Notes: a model not told the origin generated them from the sequence alone. A stretch of 64,000 nt of DNA from Podospora bellae-mahoneyi (GCF_035222275.1 NC_085886.1:2480001-2544000); one strand, 5' to 3'. Counted from the first letter of the stretch, positions 36,776-47,900 are shown. Numbers and translations are program-made.

Positions 36776-37883
36776 TCACTGCTTCCTCGCGACAAGCCCA
36801 ATGTCGCTCAGTTTGTCCACATAGAATGCTGGCACCGCAACCGCATCCGCTGCCTCCCAGTGTTCCTTCTGACTTACGCCCGTTAGGACTGCCAGCGTGC
36901 CACCGAGCTTCCCCTCGATTCCGAACTTGATGTCGGTGTCAAGACGATCCCCAACCATGCACGTGCGTTCACGATCGAATTGGAACTTGCCCTCGACAGC
37001 ATCCATCATGGCTTGGCTAGGCTTCCCGAGCGCCACCGGCTTCTGGCCCGTTGAATACACGAGAGGCATGCTCATCGAGCCTGCGCCGGGGAAGAAGCCG
37101 TGGCTCATCGGGAAGGTCGAATCCACGTTGGTCGCCAAGAAGATGGCACCCCGCCTCAGATACTGGAGCGCATGCGAGAGCTTGAGGTAGTTGATGTGAA
37201 AGTCCAAACCGACGAGCACGCATCCCACCTCGGGGTCCAACAGAGAACCATCAGCGAGACCTTTGAAGTCTTCAGGGGTGACATCCCTTCGGAAGGCAGG
37301 GTCAGTGCCGCCAATGAAGGGTACATTTTCGCTCCTCAGCTCATGCTCGATGCCGGCCTCTCCAATGACAAAAACCTTGTTTTTGGGCGGCGCGAGCTTG
37401 AGGATTCTGGAGATGTAAACCGAGGCAGAATATGCCGAACCGAATATCTCCTCCACGTCAGACGGAATCCCTAAGCCCGTGAACTTTTTGAGGTATTCTT
37501 GGCGAGACTTTGTCGAGTTGTTGGTCACAAAGACTGTCTTTTTGCCTATCGGGGGTTAGCCATCTGAGTGGGCCGAAAGCAAGACAGGGCTCTCACCTCT
37601 GGATCTCAAGTGTTCCAGAGTTTCCACAACCCCCTCGAACACATGCTCGCCGGACCAGATGACTCCTGCGGCAAGACTGTTAACGTCAGATCACCATGCG
37701 AGCTGCCGAAAGCGAGAGCAACTATACCATCACAGTCTAGCAAAAACACCTGGTGGGCAATGAGTATGGCAAACAGGCAGGAGGGGGGGGGCATGGGAGC
37801 TGGTAGTGTCAACGCACATCAAAGCGATCAATGAACTCGTCAATGGCGGCCGCATCACCGGTGAGGTATTTTGGCGTCGTCAT
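36776..37883 (-). CDS. pho13: PHO13-type HAD phosphatase (4-nitrophenylphosphatase / phosphoglycolate phosphatase)
   Basis: Predicted 308-aa protein from four exons: 37883-37818, 37749-37728, 37665-37597 and 37545-36776. Introns are 68, 62 and 51 nt, and phases close exactly. The second exon is only 22 nt and encodes VFLLDCDG, which holds the nucleophile and acid/base Asp pair of HAD motif I. Later motifs: VFVTNNSTKSR (motif II), GKPSQAMMD (motif III Lys) and CMVGDRLDTDIKFG (motif IV). Length and motifs match class IIA HAD enzymes such as yeast Pho13, which clear 2-phosphoglycolate and other toxic metabolic side products. Ends ARKQ at TGA. The start MTTPKYLTGDAAAIDEFI fits the family N-terminus. 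Confidence 0.92.
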
Positions 37884-39988
37884 GGTGCAGGATTCTAAGG
37901 CGGAATGGAGAGTATTACCAAGAATGTGGCTTCAGAGGTAAACGGGCTCGGTATGATTATGTCGACTGAGTCAAGTGGTATTCGCCGATGCGGTGGGTTG
38001 AGTGAGGTCTTGGTCAATCTGATTGAAATTCGGCTACGGGCTTTTGCGACTCTGCCGCCTCCACGAAGGACCTGTTCCCCAAGCCCCTTCTCAGCTGGCC
38101 GTTGACCATGATTGGCTGCATTTTGTGGCGGCAGAAGGAAGCTGTCGTCGGATCAATCTGGACTCGACGGGCATCTTCGGGATTCTGTGACAGCTGCAAA
38201 ACAAAGCGACGGGATCGACCTGGTTGTCATCTGATGTCCTCCTGGGCCTTACTTTTCCAGCCCGAGTCTGGCTGGAAAAAAGACGACGATGCTCCAAAGA
38301 ATCCCAGATGCTCAAAACAAATATGGTGGAGCTGCTGCCCTAAACACTCAAAAGCGGGACTATGACGCAATGAATTCCACCCAGACCCCCAAAGCTCTCA
38401 GCAACCACCCCGCAGCGTCACCCCACCCCCGCTAACTATCAACAACTTCGAGAAGTCTCGACCGCAGCCTTCCATCATGTGATGGGAATTGACTTTTTCT
38501 TTCACAAAGACAGAGAACCGCCCAGAGCGCTCGAAATATTCAAAAATCGTTGAACCTCAATCTCAAGTCCTCTTTTGTTCCAGAGCGGTCCTTGTTTTTT
38601 CGTGGCCGGTCTTGGCAACTCCATTGTTTCCATCAAGAGGTTGCGGAGATAGCTCCACGAATGGCAAAGATTGACAATCTTTGTCCCCATGATTATACTC
38701 GATCCAAACACAAAATCGTATCATTGTGAGAGCATATCAGACTTTATGCCCACTGGTGATTGGAGGTGTGGTTAATCCTTATATCGAAACCTCCACCCTG
38801 GAGACTCTGATGTGAGGGCTATCAAGGCTTTTATATGAACGGTCCGTATTACCCGCGTTTGGCATAGTTTCGACTGTACACGTATGCTGGCCAGAAAGTT
38901 GGTCTGGTGCAGTTTATAAACGGTTTTCATGTCTAGTTGAAAGCATTGTACAAGAGGCGTTGAAGTCTCTATATGCATCTGTGCGCATATTTCGGACCTC
39001 ATCGAAGCTCCTCCGACGAGTGTAGCATAGACCATTACCGGCGCATGTCATCAATGAGATCTTGCCGAATCGTCATAAACCCGTCACCCTGGTAAGGATA
39101 TCGGCTGCCCTGATCGACGGGCCCGTCATTCCCAACGGTGTCTACCACGCGTCGGCCGATGCCGAAGTGTATTCGGCACTAGCAACCATCAGCGAACCAT
39201 TGTGACGATGTGCCGGATCGAGCTGCCTGCGCCGCGAGTTGAACCTCATCTCCGGGCCAGGACTGCTTTGTCTGTCGCGCTCCGGTCTTAGTATTTCTAG
39301 ACGTAATAGACCTGTGCAGACTTTGGGGTTCGAGCATCTCTTTTCCTGCAAAGTTTAAAAAATCCCGAATTACTCTCTGTTGAGGAGCGATCACTACGGT
39401 GTCAAACTCTCGTCACTAACAACTACAGGCAAAAAGAGGTTCAAACAGGGGTTGCTGAGCCGGACAAGACCAAAAAAGCTCTTCTGCAGCTGCCCCTCAC
39501 AAAACATTTGCTACCCCTCCTGTCCAACAAAGCCCTTCACGAAAAACGCCCCTCTATTAGAAACCCAGCCACAAAAAATCCCGCGCAAGACAGCCCACCC
39601 ATCCACACTCAAGATACCGCGTCGTAGGGAATCTCAGCTCATCTACTACCACACAGCAACACCACAGTAAGAACCACAGCATCTTATCGCCCATTCCCGC
39701 GTCAAGCTAACCCTCCAACCCCCGAAAAAGCTCCATCCCCGCACCTCCTCCCCCACGCCTGCTTGTGTGTCTCACAATCGCCAAGAACCCACAACAAATT
39801 TCCCAACAACCCCGTTGAAGACCGGGAACATCTTTCTTAGAAACTCACCCTGCCCAAACTGGACCTTTCCTTTGCAACTCACACCTAAACAACCCCGAAG
39901 CTGAGGCTATCTCTGGTCCTTTATCTATCTCGGAGCTCTACAATCACCAACACCACCATAACCACAACAACCACACATAACCGTCAAG
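37884..39988. other. Intergenic region between phosphatase and 6PGL genes
   Basis: No supported gene. On the minus strand at 39040-39395 a frame reads protein-like text, including SRYPYQGDGFMTIRQDLI and an end IDDMRR. It is interrupted by TAG, lacks a clear start, and matches no family I know; it may be a small relic or chance. The last 300 bp before 39989 is a C/A-rich leader of the 6PGL gene. Confidence 0.4.
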
Positions 39989-40777
39989 ATGGCCAAACAA
40001 GCGAACCTCTACTCGTTCCCTTCAGTCAAGGACAACCTAGCTCCCGCCCTCCGCGCCTACGTCATCTCCTGCCAGGAAGCCGGCCTCGCCCGCCACAGCG
40101 TCTTCAAAGTCGCCGTCTCAGGCGGTTCCCTCCCCAAAACCCTCGCCCAGGCCCTCCTCGCCCCCCCCTCGGGCCCCAACGACGAAGTCAAGTGGGACAA
40201 GTGGGAAATCTTCTTTGCCGACGAGCGCGCCGTCCCCCTCGACCACCAAGACTCGAATTACTTCCTGCTCAAGCAAGAACTGCTTGACAAGCTCCCAGCC
40301 GGCACTGGCCAGCCGACGGTTCACCCCATCGACACCGAATATCTGGACGACACCCAGGAACTGGCGGATCAGTACGAGCAAGCCCTCGTCAGGTCTTTTG
40401 CCTCGAGGGACAGCGTCAAGCTTCCGATTTTTGACCTTTTGCTGTTGGGCTGCGGACCGGACGGGCACACGTGCAGCTTGTTTCCCGGGCATGAGCTGCT
40501 GAGGGAGACGAGCGCGTGGGTGGCGCCTATTGAGGATAGTCCCAAGCCGCCTCCGAAGAGGGTCACGCTTACGCTGCCGGTGGTGACGCATGCGGTGAGG
40601 ATTGCGTTTGTGGCTACGGGGGGTGGGAAGAAGGAGATTATGAAGCAGATTTTTGAGGAGGGGGCCGGGTTGCCGTGCGCGCTGGTGAATGAGGGCGCGG
40701 GGGAGAGGGCGAGCTGGTTTGTGGATAATGATGCGGTGGAGGGTGTCAGCTATCCTAGGAGGCCTTTCTCTCTTTAA
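39989..40777 (+). CDS. 6-phosphogluconolactonase
   Basis: Single-exon 262-aa protein. It hydrolyses 6-phosphogluconolactone to 6-phosphogluconate in the oxidative pentose phosphate pathway, supplying NADPH. Family signatures are complete: VAVSGGSLPKTLAQAL near the N-terminus, the active-site region WEIFFADERAVPLDHQDSNY, and LLLGCGPDGHTCSLFPGH. A Thr/Leu-Pro block (RVTLTLPVV) follows, with FVATGGGKKE near the end. Length equals that of eukaryotic SOL/DevB-type enzymes. The ATG context (CAAGATGG) is good and a long A/C-rich leader precedes it. Codon use shifts from C-ending to G-ending codons along the gene. Confidence 0.95.
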   Translation: MAKQANLYSFPSVKDNLAPALRAYVISCQEAGLARHSVFKVAVSGGSLPKTLAQALLAPPSGPNDEVKWDKWEIFFADERAVPLDHQDSNYFLLKQELLDKLPAGTGQPTVHPIDTEYLDDTQELADQYEQALVRSFASRDSVKLPIFDLLLLGCGPDGHTCSLFPGHELLRETSAWVAPIEDSPKPPPKRVTLTLPVVTHAVRIAFVATGGGKKEIMKQIFEEGAGLPCALVNEGAGERASWFVDNDAVEGVSYPRRPFSL

Positions 40778-41379
40778 GGGGGACGGAAAAGAAAGAAAAA
40801 AAAAAGAGGGATGGAAGAGGGATATGAAATGAACAAGCTTTCTTCACTTTGTTGAGGTTATGATTTTTCTCTTTTTTCTTCTTCGTTTACGAAAGACTTT
40901 GTCCTATGATTTTTGATATCCCAGAGGGTTTCATTTGTTTGGTGGCTTCGATGCCTTGAATGCGCTTGACTTTTGAGGAGTAGTTTGAGACCAGGACCCT
41001 TCTGATACACTTAACTGCCCTTAACCACTGCTGATATTTCATCATTTTGGTTTGAAGTGTAGTGGAAACCATGATCATGTGGCTCTCTTGGCACCAGTTG
41101 ATTCTGATCAAACGCTACAGGAGAGCTGAAGAGGTTCACATTCTTGCCCTTCTACTGCAGGTGCTGTACTAAACGAGCCAAAAGCTACGTATGCGCTCTC
41201 ATTATAGAGCTTTGTTCATCCTCAAAACAGGCAACCGGTTGATTGTATGTATGATATCCATTTGTGTAGGTTAAAAGGAAAAAAGAGAGAATCGGCAACC
41301 CCCGTCAAACTCCATATTTCCAGAGACACTCCTAGGCCATATCAATAAATCATTCGTCGCTGGCATCATGAACCGCCCC
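40778..41379. other. Convergent 3' flanks
   Basis: Lies between the 6PGL gene (+) and the disordered protein gene (-). A-rich just after the 6PGL stop. Nothing else is seen. Confidence 0.5.
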
Positions 41380-43170
41380 TCAAAAAGCCCTCCAAACCGC
41401 CCCCGCTCTCCTCCTCGTCTCAACCCCCTCATCACCCTCCCTATTAACCCTCCTAACCCACTCCATCTCCTGCTCCCTTACCTCCCTCTCCACAGTTTCC
41501 ATAATCTCAATCTCTTCCACCATCCCCCCCATCAGGTCTTTCACCCCATTCAGCACCCTCCCCAACCCCCCCGCCTCACCAGCCTCACGCCCGTCCAAAA
41601 CCCCATATAACTCCTGGCTAACAGCATGAACCTTCCTGCTTATACTCCCAATCTCCTCCTTCCACTCCTGCCCAATGCCCTCCACCAACCCCCACTCCCC
41701 CTTCTCCCTTGCAACCATCACCTCCTCCGCCTGCCCCAACCACTTCCCAAACCTCGCCACAACCCTCGAATACCTCCCCCCATTCTCCGTCAGCCCCCAC
41801 ACCTTGCCTAGCACCTCATCCAAAACCCTCACCCTCCCCTCCAGTCCCTTTCCCCCTCCCCAGTCCAACAACTCTTTCGCCCTGTCGTCCTCCCCCCTTC
41901 GTCCCTCTAACTTGACCACCTCCTTTTCTAGCCCAGCCAGCGCCGCGAATCTGCCCCGTAACCTTTCATATGCCGACCCCTCCCATTGGAGCTTTGTCTC
42001 TTCGGCCGACTGATGCAGCAGGGATAGTTGAAGTAATTCGGTTTGTAGCCGTGCTGTCTCTGCTGAGATGGCCAGGTTGGCGGGTAGTTTGCTTGGCGAC
42101 GGGGGGGCTAATATTTCTCTGGCGGACAGTTTTGGCAGCTGGGGGTTTTTTGAGGGGGTAAAGTGTTGTTGGTGCGTGTTGAATTCTGGTTTTGTCTTTG
42201 CCGCCAGCGCACCTTGTGGCAGTTTGAGGGATCTGGTTCTGCCAACTCCCGGTGTTGATGGCTGGGTGGAAAGGGAAGGGTGAGATGGAGCGCGTTTGTG
42301 AGGAGGAGCAGGAGGAGGAGGAGGAGGAGGAGGAGGAGGGGCGCGTGTGATGGGGGGTTTGGAACGGTCCGTCGCCGTGGTGGAAGTAGTAGAAGTGGAG
42401 GTTTGGGATGTCGATGATGGTGGTCGGAGGGTTTTACTGCTCGAAAGGGTGGTCACGCTTGATTTTGCGCGTGAGTGGGTGGCGGTGGTGGTGGTGGAGG
42501 GGGTGCGTTTTGGTGGTGGGATTGGACCGCCTGATGTTGTCGGCCTGCGCGAGGTTGATTCGGTGACTGTCTGGCGGCGGGATAGAGGTGTTGGCGGCTG
42601 CTGCTCTGCCGCGATGGTAGTAGTCGTCCCCGTCCCCGTCCCCGTCCCCGTCCCCGTCCGTCTAGGAGGCGCAATACCCGACCCCTCTGGAGAAGCTGCT
42701 GACTTGGCGGAGGAGGCACCGGGAAACTGCCGTGTCGACGTCGCCCTCGTAAGACGTGTCGTCCCGGGTATATCCCCGTTCCCCGCCGAAGCAGAAGAAA
42801 CCGAAACCTGCCTCGTCGACGGCGCCCTCCCCAATCTCGATGAGTCTGGGTTGGTAGAAGAAAAAGAAGAAGAAGCAGAAGAAACCTGCCCCGCCCCCAT
42901 CCCCGTCGTCGTCGTCGTCCTTCCACCACCACCACCACCACTACCACCACCCCCAAAAACTCCAGACAAGGGTCTACTACCCCTTGCAACACCCGCCGCC
43001 CGCCTAAGTGTACGCTCAGATACCGTTCCCGTTCCCGTTGAAGATGCCCCCCTGATCAGCAATTGACTTTCGCTCCCGGGCCCCCCCTTGTTGTGATGCT
43101 CACCCACCGTAGTCGGCTTCCTCAAACTCCTCGCGCGACCAGGCAGCGCGCTGTTCTGCGTGGACGACAT
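41380..43170 (-). CDS. Largely disordered protein with helical C-terminal half (unknown; possible HAUS8-like)
   Basis: Single-exon protein of about 596 aa, starting at the ATG of MSSTQNSALPGR; the frame extends eight codons upstream without an ATG. Residues 1-330 are Ser/Thr/Gly/Pro/Arg-rich and disordered, with poly-Gly, a (TG)n stretch and a poly-Pro run of about ten. A helical region begins near LSAREILAPPSPSKLP and SAETARLQTELLQLSLLHQS, then long charged helices to the end. A basic disordered N-terminus plus a motif of this kind recalls HAUS8/QWRF augmin subunits, but this is a weak resemblance and I would not assign function. The (TG)n stretch comes from a CCCCGT hexamer array at about 42622-42662. 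Some fungal genomes label similar proteins as agglutinin-like. Confidence 0.7.
   Translation of the reverse strand: MSSTQNSALPGRARSLRKPTTVGEHHNKGGPGSESQLLIRGASSTGTGTVSERTLRRAAGVARGSRPLSGVFGGGGSGGGGGGRTTTTTGMGAGQVSSASSSFSSTNPDSSRLGRAPSTRQVSVSSASAGNGDIPGTTRLTRATSTRQFPGASSAKSAASPEGSGIAPPRRTGTGTGTGTGTTTTIAAEQQPPTPLSRRQTVTESTSRRPTTSGGPIPPPKRTPSTTTTATHSRAKSSVTTLSSSKTLRPPSSTSQTSTSTTSTTATDRSKPPITRAPPPPPPPPPPAPPHKRAPSHPSLSTQPSTPGVGRTRSLKLPQGALAAKTKPEFNTHQQHFTPSKNPQLPKLSAREILAPPSPSKLPANLAISAETARLQTELLQLSLLHQSAEETKLQWEGSAYERLRGRFAALAGLEKEVVKLEGRRGEDDRAKELLDWGGGKGLEGRVRVLDEVLGKVWGLTENGGRYSRVVARFGKWLGQAEEVMVAREKGEWGLVEGIGQEWKEEIGSISRKVHAVSQELYGVLDGREAGEAGGLGRVLNGVKDLMGGMVEEIEIMETVEREVREQEMEWVRRVNREGDEGVETRRRAGAVWRAF
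42304..42346. repeat. GGA triplet run inside coding sequence
   Basis: Imperfect (GGA)n on the + strand; on the coding (minus) strand it encodes poly-proline in the disordered protein. Confidence 0.9.
42622..42662. repeat. CCCCGT hexamer array inside coding sequence
   Basis: About six near-perfect copies of a six-base unit, encoding alternating Thr-Gly on the minus strand. Likely to vary in copy number between strains without breaking the frame. Confidence 0.9.
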
Positions 43171-43783
43171 GATGATCTCGCCACAATATTTCACGCCGTA
43201 AAAATTTAGGTGTCAAAAATACCACAAACCCAAACCCAAACACACACTCGCCGACTTTTGTTGTTGTTTGTTGTCTTGGCGATCGAGGCTGAATGGAGTG
43301 ATTGGCCCCTGTATTGACAGCTAGCTCCAACAGCCCTGTGCCACCCTAGCTGGGGAAAAGCAAGTGGGGCGCCTTGCAACGTCACCTCCCATCTCACCTT
43401 CAGCAAACATCACAACCTCACAATCACCATTTCCAAGTAGGTAGTCTCAGATGAACATCCAACTCAATCTCATTAACCTTCCCACACCTCCAATACTCTG
43501 ACCCAAAGACCCCCTATAAAATAATTGTACACGGTATCAAAAATATACAACTTCCACAACCCAAAGCCCTCCTCCAGTAAATGATCAAAACTCGACGTTC
43601 CGTCCATCACATCTGACCCTTTCCCCCCAAAAAAACCAACTAACAACCAACCAACCAACCAACTGAAAAAGTGAAAATTCATCTCCTTCTCCTCTAAAAA
43701 TCTCCTCATTATAATTCCCCCAAAATCACACCCCCATCTACTCATAAATCTTCAAAATTTATCCCGCCGTATAGTCCCCAACC
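43171..43783. other. Intergenic region between two minus-strand genes
   Basis: Holds the promoter of the 41.4-43.2 kb gene and the 3' flank of the next. A/C-rich, with a repeated CCAACCAACCAA stretch near 43640-43660. No gene is seen. Confidence 0.5.
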
Positions 43784-45919
43784 TCACACATCACCCCCCT
43801 CCCCCCTCCCCTTCTCCCCAACAGCCTTGATCACCACCCGCAAATCCCCTTTACTCCTCTTCAACAACCCCACACACCCCGAACAAACATTCAAATAACA
43901 CGCACTACAAATATAACACTCCGCATTCCGATCCTTGTGCCCACACGTCCGGCACGCAATCGGATTATTCTTTTGCTTCCCCGCCGTCATGATCCTATGG
44001 CTAGTAATACACCGAAAATGCTTCTCCTGCAACGGCCTAGCATCCAGTATCTCCTCCGCCGGCGCAGGCGTGAACCAGTTTCTGGGAAACAACCCAGCCC
44101 CAGGGTTATCCGTCTCATCTGGTGCGTTTGGGTCGTGTTCCCGGAGGGGATAATCCAAAAACTCTGGTCGGATTGCTGGTGGTGCTGCTCGGAGCGTAAT
44201 AACTGATCCATCTTCAGACACGGGCTTGCCACCCCAAGCCGGGCTCTGCGGTCGTGATTGCGGTTGCCTTTGAAACGGTGGCTGCAATTCCAGAGATGAA
44301 CCTGCAGGATCCCGTCGGTTCGGTCCAAACCCAGAACCAGAGTCGGCTCGGAAGCGGGCCGAGTGCGGGGGGTTCGCGAACCGGTCACGGCTAGGCACAG
44401 GCGAAGATGGCAAACCGTTTGGTGAGCGACCATTAAATCCCCCGTTGTTGGCCTTGGGCGCCAAATTGGGACTGCTTCTAGCTTGTCGTAATGCGTGCTC
44501 CGGAGGGGGGGCCAGCGCGCTTCGTGACACCGAAGGCGGCGGCGGCGGCGTCGGCCTTTGCTCACTCGGCAACTCTGGGGTAATCGCCGGCGATATTGGC
44601 GACACGGCCATGGCCATCACGGGATTTTCGACATCATTCGCCCCGTACTCTGGCGTCGGCAATCGCCGGGCGGATAATGGCGACACAACCGGCAACCAGC
44701 TGGAAGGACTGGAAGCCTTTTCGATCGGCGGACTTTGGCTGCCCTTCCTCCTCAACTTGTCCTTCACATGGGACACTTCTTGTCCCATATTGACCTCGAT
44801 CTGCGGCACCGCCTGCTCACTCGGATGCACCGGCCGAATGTTTCGCCCTGGCAATCCACCTGCAAAATTTTGGGGTGGTGGGGCACGTTGCGCCGTGGAC
44901 GGGGGAGGTTGCTCTTGCGGTTGTGAAGAGTGAGGCTGCTGTGAAGGTGGTTGTGGCGTTTGTTTGGACGCAGCAGTGGATCCGTTGCTGGAAGCAAGGT
45001 TGAGTTCAGGAACGTCAACTTTTTTCTCGGCTTTTAGTGATCTTCTTCTCCAGAGCTGATCCTGTGGAGAACGGTTATCAACTAGCGGGGATGCGGCCGT
45101 GTGCGTGGATGCTGGTGGTTGGACAGACGATGATGATATCTGCAGACTCGTCGGTGTTTGCGGTCTAGCAAGCCGCTGGGCATCTTTTAGAGGCGGTGGA
45201 GGTGGTAGCTCTTCGAAGTCTTCTTTAAACATCTGGTGAGTAAAAGTGCTGGGTTTTTGTGTTTGAGCATGTTGGTCGGATGGCAGTGACGGAAGTGTTT
45301 GCGACTGAATGCGAGCCTCGTTTCCTATTGTGGGCGACGACGCTGAATGAGAATCTTTGGATGGAACAATGGAAACCACTTCATTGGCAGAGTTTGTTGA
45401 TGTCCTCGGTGTAGAATCAGATGTGTGGTTGGAGTAGGCAGACAGTAAACTGGAGTATGAGCCGGCAGGTGAGGGAACTCTCTCTGGCAACGTCGGGCTT
45501 GGGATAGATGTCGGGGCCGGACCCGAGGGGCTTGCAACAGTCGGGGAGGCGACGGGCCGTCGGCGTGGCACACTCATCGCGGGTGGGAGTCCGGGAGACT
45601 TTGCAGGCAGGCGCGGGAGAGGTGAATCTGGGGGAGGCTGAGCAACGGCAGCCATGGTATAAGCAGTCTTGGTGGTGAAGGTGCTCCTGGTGTCCCAGTC
45701 CTTTGCGGCCGGTACGGGCTTCTTGATGATGGGAAGGGGGGCTCCAGCAACAGGTGTCCTGGGCAGGTCCTTCTTTGGTGGCGGGGGCAGTGGGAGGTCA
45801 GACCCGAACGAGTCCGTGTCGAAGTCGAGAGCAGGCAAAGAAGGAGGGACGGGGAGGGCCTTTGAGAAGCGAGACTTGCCGCCCGTTTTAGGGAGCTGCA
45901 AGCTCGCAGTTTCCATCAT
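43784..45919 (-). CDS. Proline-rich disordered protein with C-terminal Cys-rich (zinc-finger-like) domain
   Basis: Single-exon protein of about 711 aa starting MMETASLQLPKTGG; 36 further open codons upstream lack an ATG. Residues 1-600 are Pro/Ser/Gln-rich with many poly-Pro and S/TP motifs, likely SH3/WW or kinase targets. Conserved-looking features lie at the end: EFLDYPLREHDPNAPDETDN, then GLFPRNWFTPAPAEEILDARP and a compact Cys cluster of the type C-x2-C-x8-C-x2-C-x2-C-x5-C-x2-C (CRTCGHKDRNAECYICSACY, CSGC). This cluster should bind two zinc ions. I do not recognise a named family. Similar Pro-rich proteins with a terminal zinc cluster occur across filamentous ascomycetes, which I infer from general familiarity only. 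Confidence 0.7.
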   Translation of the reverse strand: MMETASLQLPKTGGKSRFSKALPVPPSLPALDFDTDSFGSDLPLPPPPKKDLPRTPVAGAPLPIIKKPVPAAKDWDTRSTFTTKTAYTMAAVAQPPPDSPLPRLPAKSPGLPPAMSVPRRRPVASPTVASPSGPAPTSIPSPTLPERVPSPAGSYSSLLSAYSNHTSDSTPRTSTNSANEVVSIVPSKDSHSASSPTIGNEARIQSQTLPSLPSDQHAQTQKPSTFTHQMFKEDFEELPPPPPLKDAQRLARPQTPTSLQISSSSVQPPASTHTAASPLVDNRSPQDQLWRRRSLKAEKKVDVPELNLASSNGSTAASKQTPQPPSQQPHSSQPQEQPPPSTAQRAPPPQNFAGGLPGRNIRPVHPSEQAVPQIEVNMGQEVSHVKDKLRRKGSQSPPIEKASSPSSWLPVVSPLSARRLPTPEYGANDVENPVMAMAVSPISPAITPELPSEQRPTPPPPPSVSRSALAPPPEHALRQARSSPNLAPKANNGGFNGRSPNGLPSSPVPSRDRFANPPHSARFRADSGSGFGPNRRDPAGSSLELQPPFQRQPQSRPQSPAWGGKPVSEDGSVITLRAAPPAIRPEFLDYPLREHDPNAPDETDNPGAGLFPRNWFTPAPAEEILDARPLQEKHFRCITSHRIMTAGKQKNNPIACRTCGHKDRNAECYICSACYLNVCSGCVGLLKRSKGDLRVVIKAVGEKGRGEGGDV

Positions 45920-47900
45920 CTTGTCCGTCTCGTTTTGCCCACGTGTGGATCGAGGGAGGCACGGATAGTAGCGTAGCGCACGTCGGGATCTTTTTTTTCT
46001 TTTTTTGCTCACTCTTCCTTCAAGCAACGCGGCGAGACCCGCAGCTGGTGTCGCACATGGACTCGCTCACTGGCGATATCCCGGCTCTTCTCCGTCAAAT
46101 GAGTTTCTGGATTCCTTGTTCCTCGCGGATGTCGGTCTATTTGTTGGTCATCAGCTTTCACCACACCCCTGGTCCATCAAATCAAGCAATCTGAGTCAAA
46201 AGGCGTGCGCATAAAGTAGGGGTATAAAACAGAGGCAATAACAAGACAGCAAATGATAAACCGAAAAAATAAGAGCAAAAAGAAAATAAGAGAAAAAAAA
46301 AGGATTCGGGATGCCGGGACGGACGGGACAACGGGGTTTTTCGAGTCTCTTGCTGGTGACGCTGCAAACAGGCATCCAACCCACTTTCCACAGCAGGGCT
46401 CAAATTAGACGATCGCCGCGGGGAGTGTTAACCCCCTGGCTCCCTGGCCAGCTGAAACACAGCTTGACTGGCTAGAGAGCGGGAGAAATCCCAACAGGGC
46501 GGGCTGGTTGGTCCATCACAAGGATAGAGTGCCAGCGATGACTCGCTAGAATTTCTGCGATCCAAGAAAAAAAGGCCCATTGTATTTTTCTGTCGTATCG
46601 ACGTTTATGCCGTGGCAGCCGTGATGATGATGATAACAAGAGCAGAGTATACGGGACATAAGCGAGAGACATACTGGGTTTGTTTCTCTGTCAGTTCATA
46701 ATTCTCGTCGTCGATAGTCTCGTTCGATATTCGAGAGGGGACATTAGATGACGTCTTTTGCCCTTCCCTGGCCCTGTCGTTGAAGATAGCGGCAATCGCG
46801 GTGGAGGCGTCGTGTGGACGTTGCAAGTGTGCATTGGTTCCCGCAGCCACAACTCTCTTGGCTGTTAGTAATCCCTCACAAAATGGCTGGGATGACTAAC
46901 AGGGCAGGAGATTGCACGACGATCCCTTCTGTAACGCCAACAACGGACATCCAGCGTGGGGGTTTTAGTTCTCGTTGGGCAAGACATTTTTTTTATTTTT
47001 TCGATATTAGGCCTCTCTGACCGAGAGGTAAAAGAAGGGAAAAGAAGGCGACTCTCGGGATGCAATGCCACCTCACCTGCATGATGACTTTTCCTCAGAG
47101 ATTTTCTCCCATGCACGACGGCATTTCACTGCACCCATGTGCTCATGCAAGAGAATTGTTCTGTGCCTCTTTCTGTCGTGTCCGGCAGGTTGCGTGCGTC
47201 GAACCACTCCTATATGTACGGAATTACGAGGCACACACACTGACCTATACATCAGGACCTGCATTTCAACACGTCACTGAGGGGAAAATGTGTGGGTGGG
47301 AGCGTTTCCGAGGGCGGATGAGAGGTAGTTAAAGAGGTCATTTGGAAAAGGGACAGACACTCTTGCGTCGGTGAGGGTGGGCGGATGGTGGTTACACCGT
47401 TTGAACAATACAGCCACCCCCTGAGCTCCTGAGCGTTGACATGTTGAAGCAGGTTTTCCTTGCACAAAAGGGCCCGGCAGAGACTCGATTCTGTTAAATT
47501 GGTCGTCGAGTCCGAGTGGACCTGGGCACAAGCTTCTTTTTGGTCTTTGCTTGTCCGCATGGCCAGCCGTGGTGCATATCGCCATGACCAAACGGCGGAA
47601 TCTCAAGTATGGGGCTTGTCAGGTACAACGCGCAAAGATGCATAGGTGTTCAAGCTTGCTCACGGTAGGGCCGTAAGTTATGGTCATCATCTGGGGCAGA
47701 AGAAGCTCAGATGAGCGAGCTTGGTTGAGATGGCAGGTCAGAAGGCGGAAAGCTGTAACTAGGTAGGTACCTTGGGCGGGCGAACAGGAACGGTGTCGAG
47801 ATCATCGACCGTAGACAGTTTGGTTGTCGTTGAACCAACCTCTCCAACTAGACAGAGTCAACCCACGACAAATTCCTGTTACGCACTCGACCTCTCTCGT
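45920..47900. other. Intergenic region
   Basis: No supported gene. Contains T/A runs (about 45990-46008, 46290-46302, 46990) and a GGTAGGTACC motif near 47762-47771. Confidence 0.45.

Noticed and set aside
42347-43066. Plus-strand frame of 239 codons
   Set aside because: Antisense to the low-complexity part of the 41.4-43.2 kb gene; Val-rich text is the complement of Thr/Ser-rich codons.
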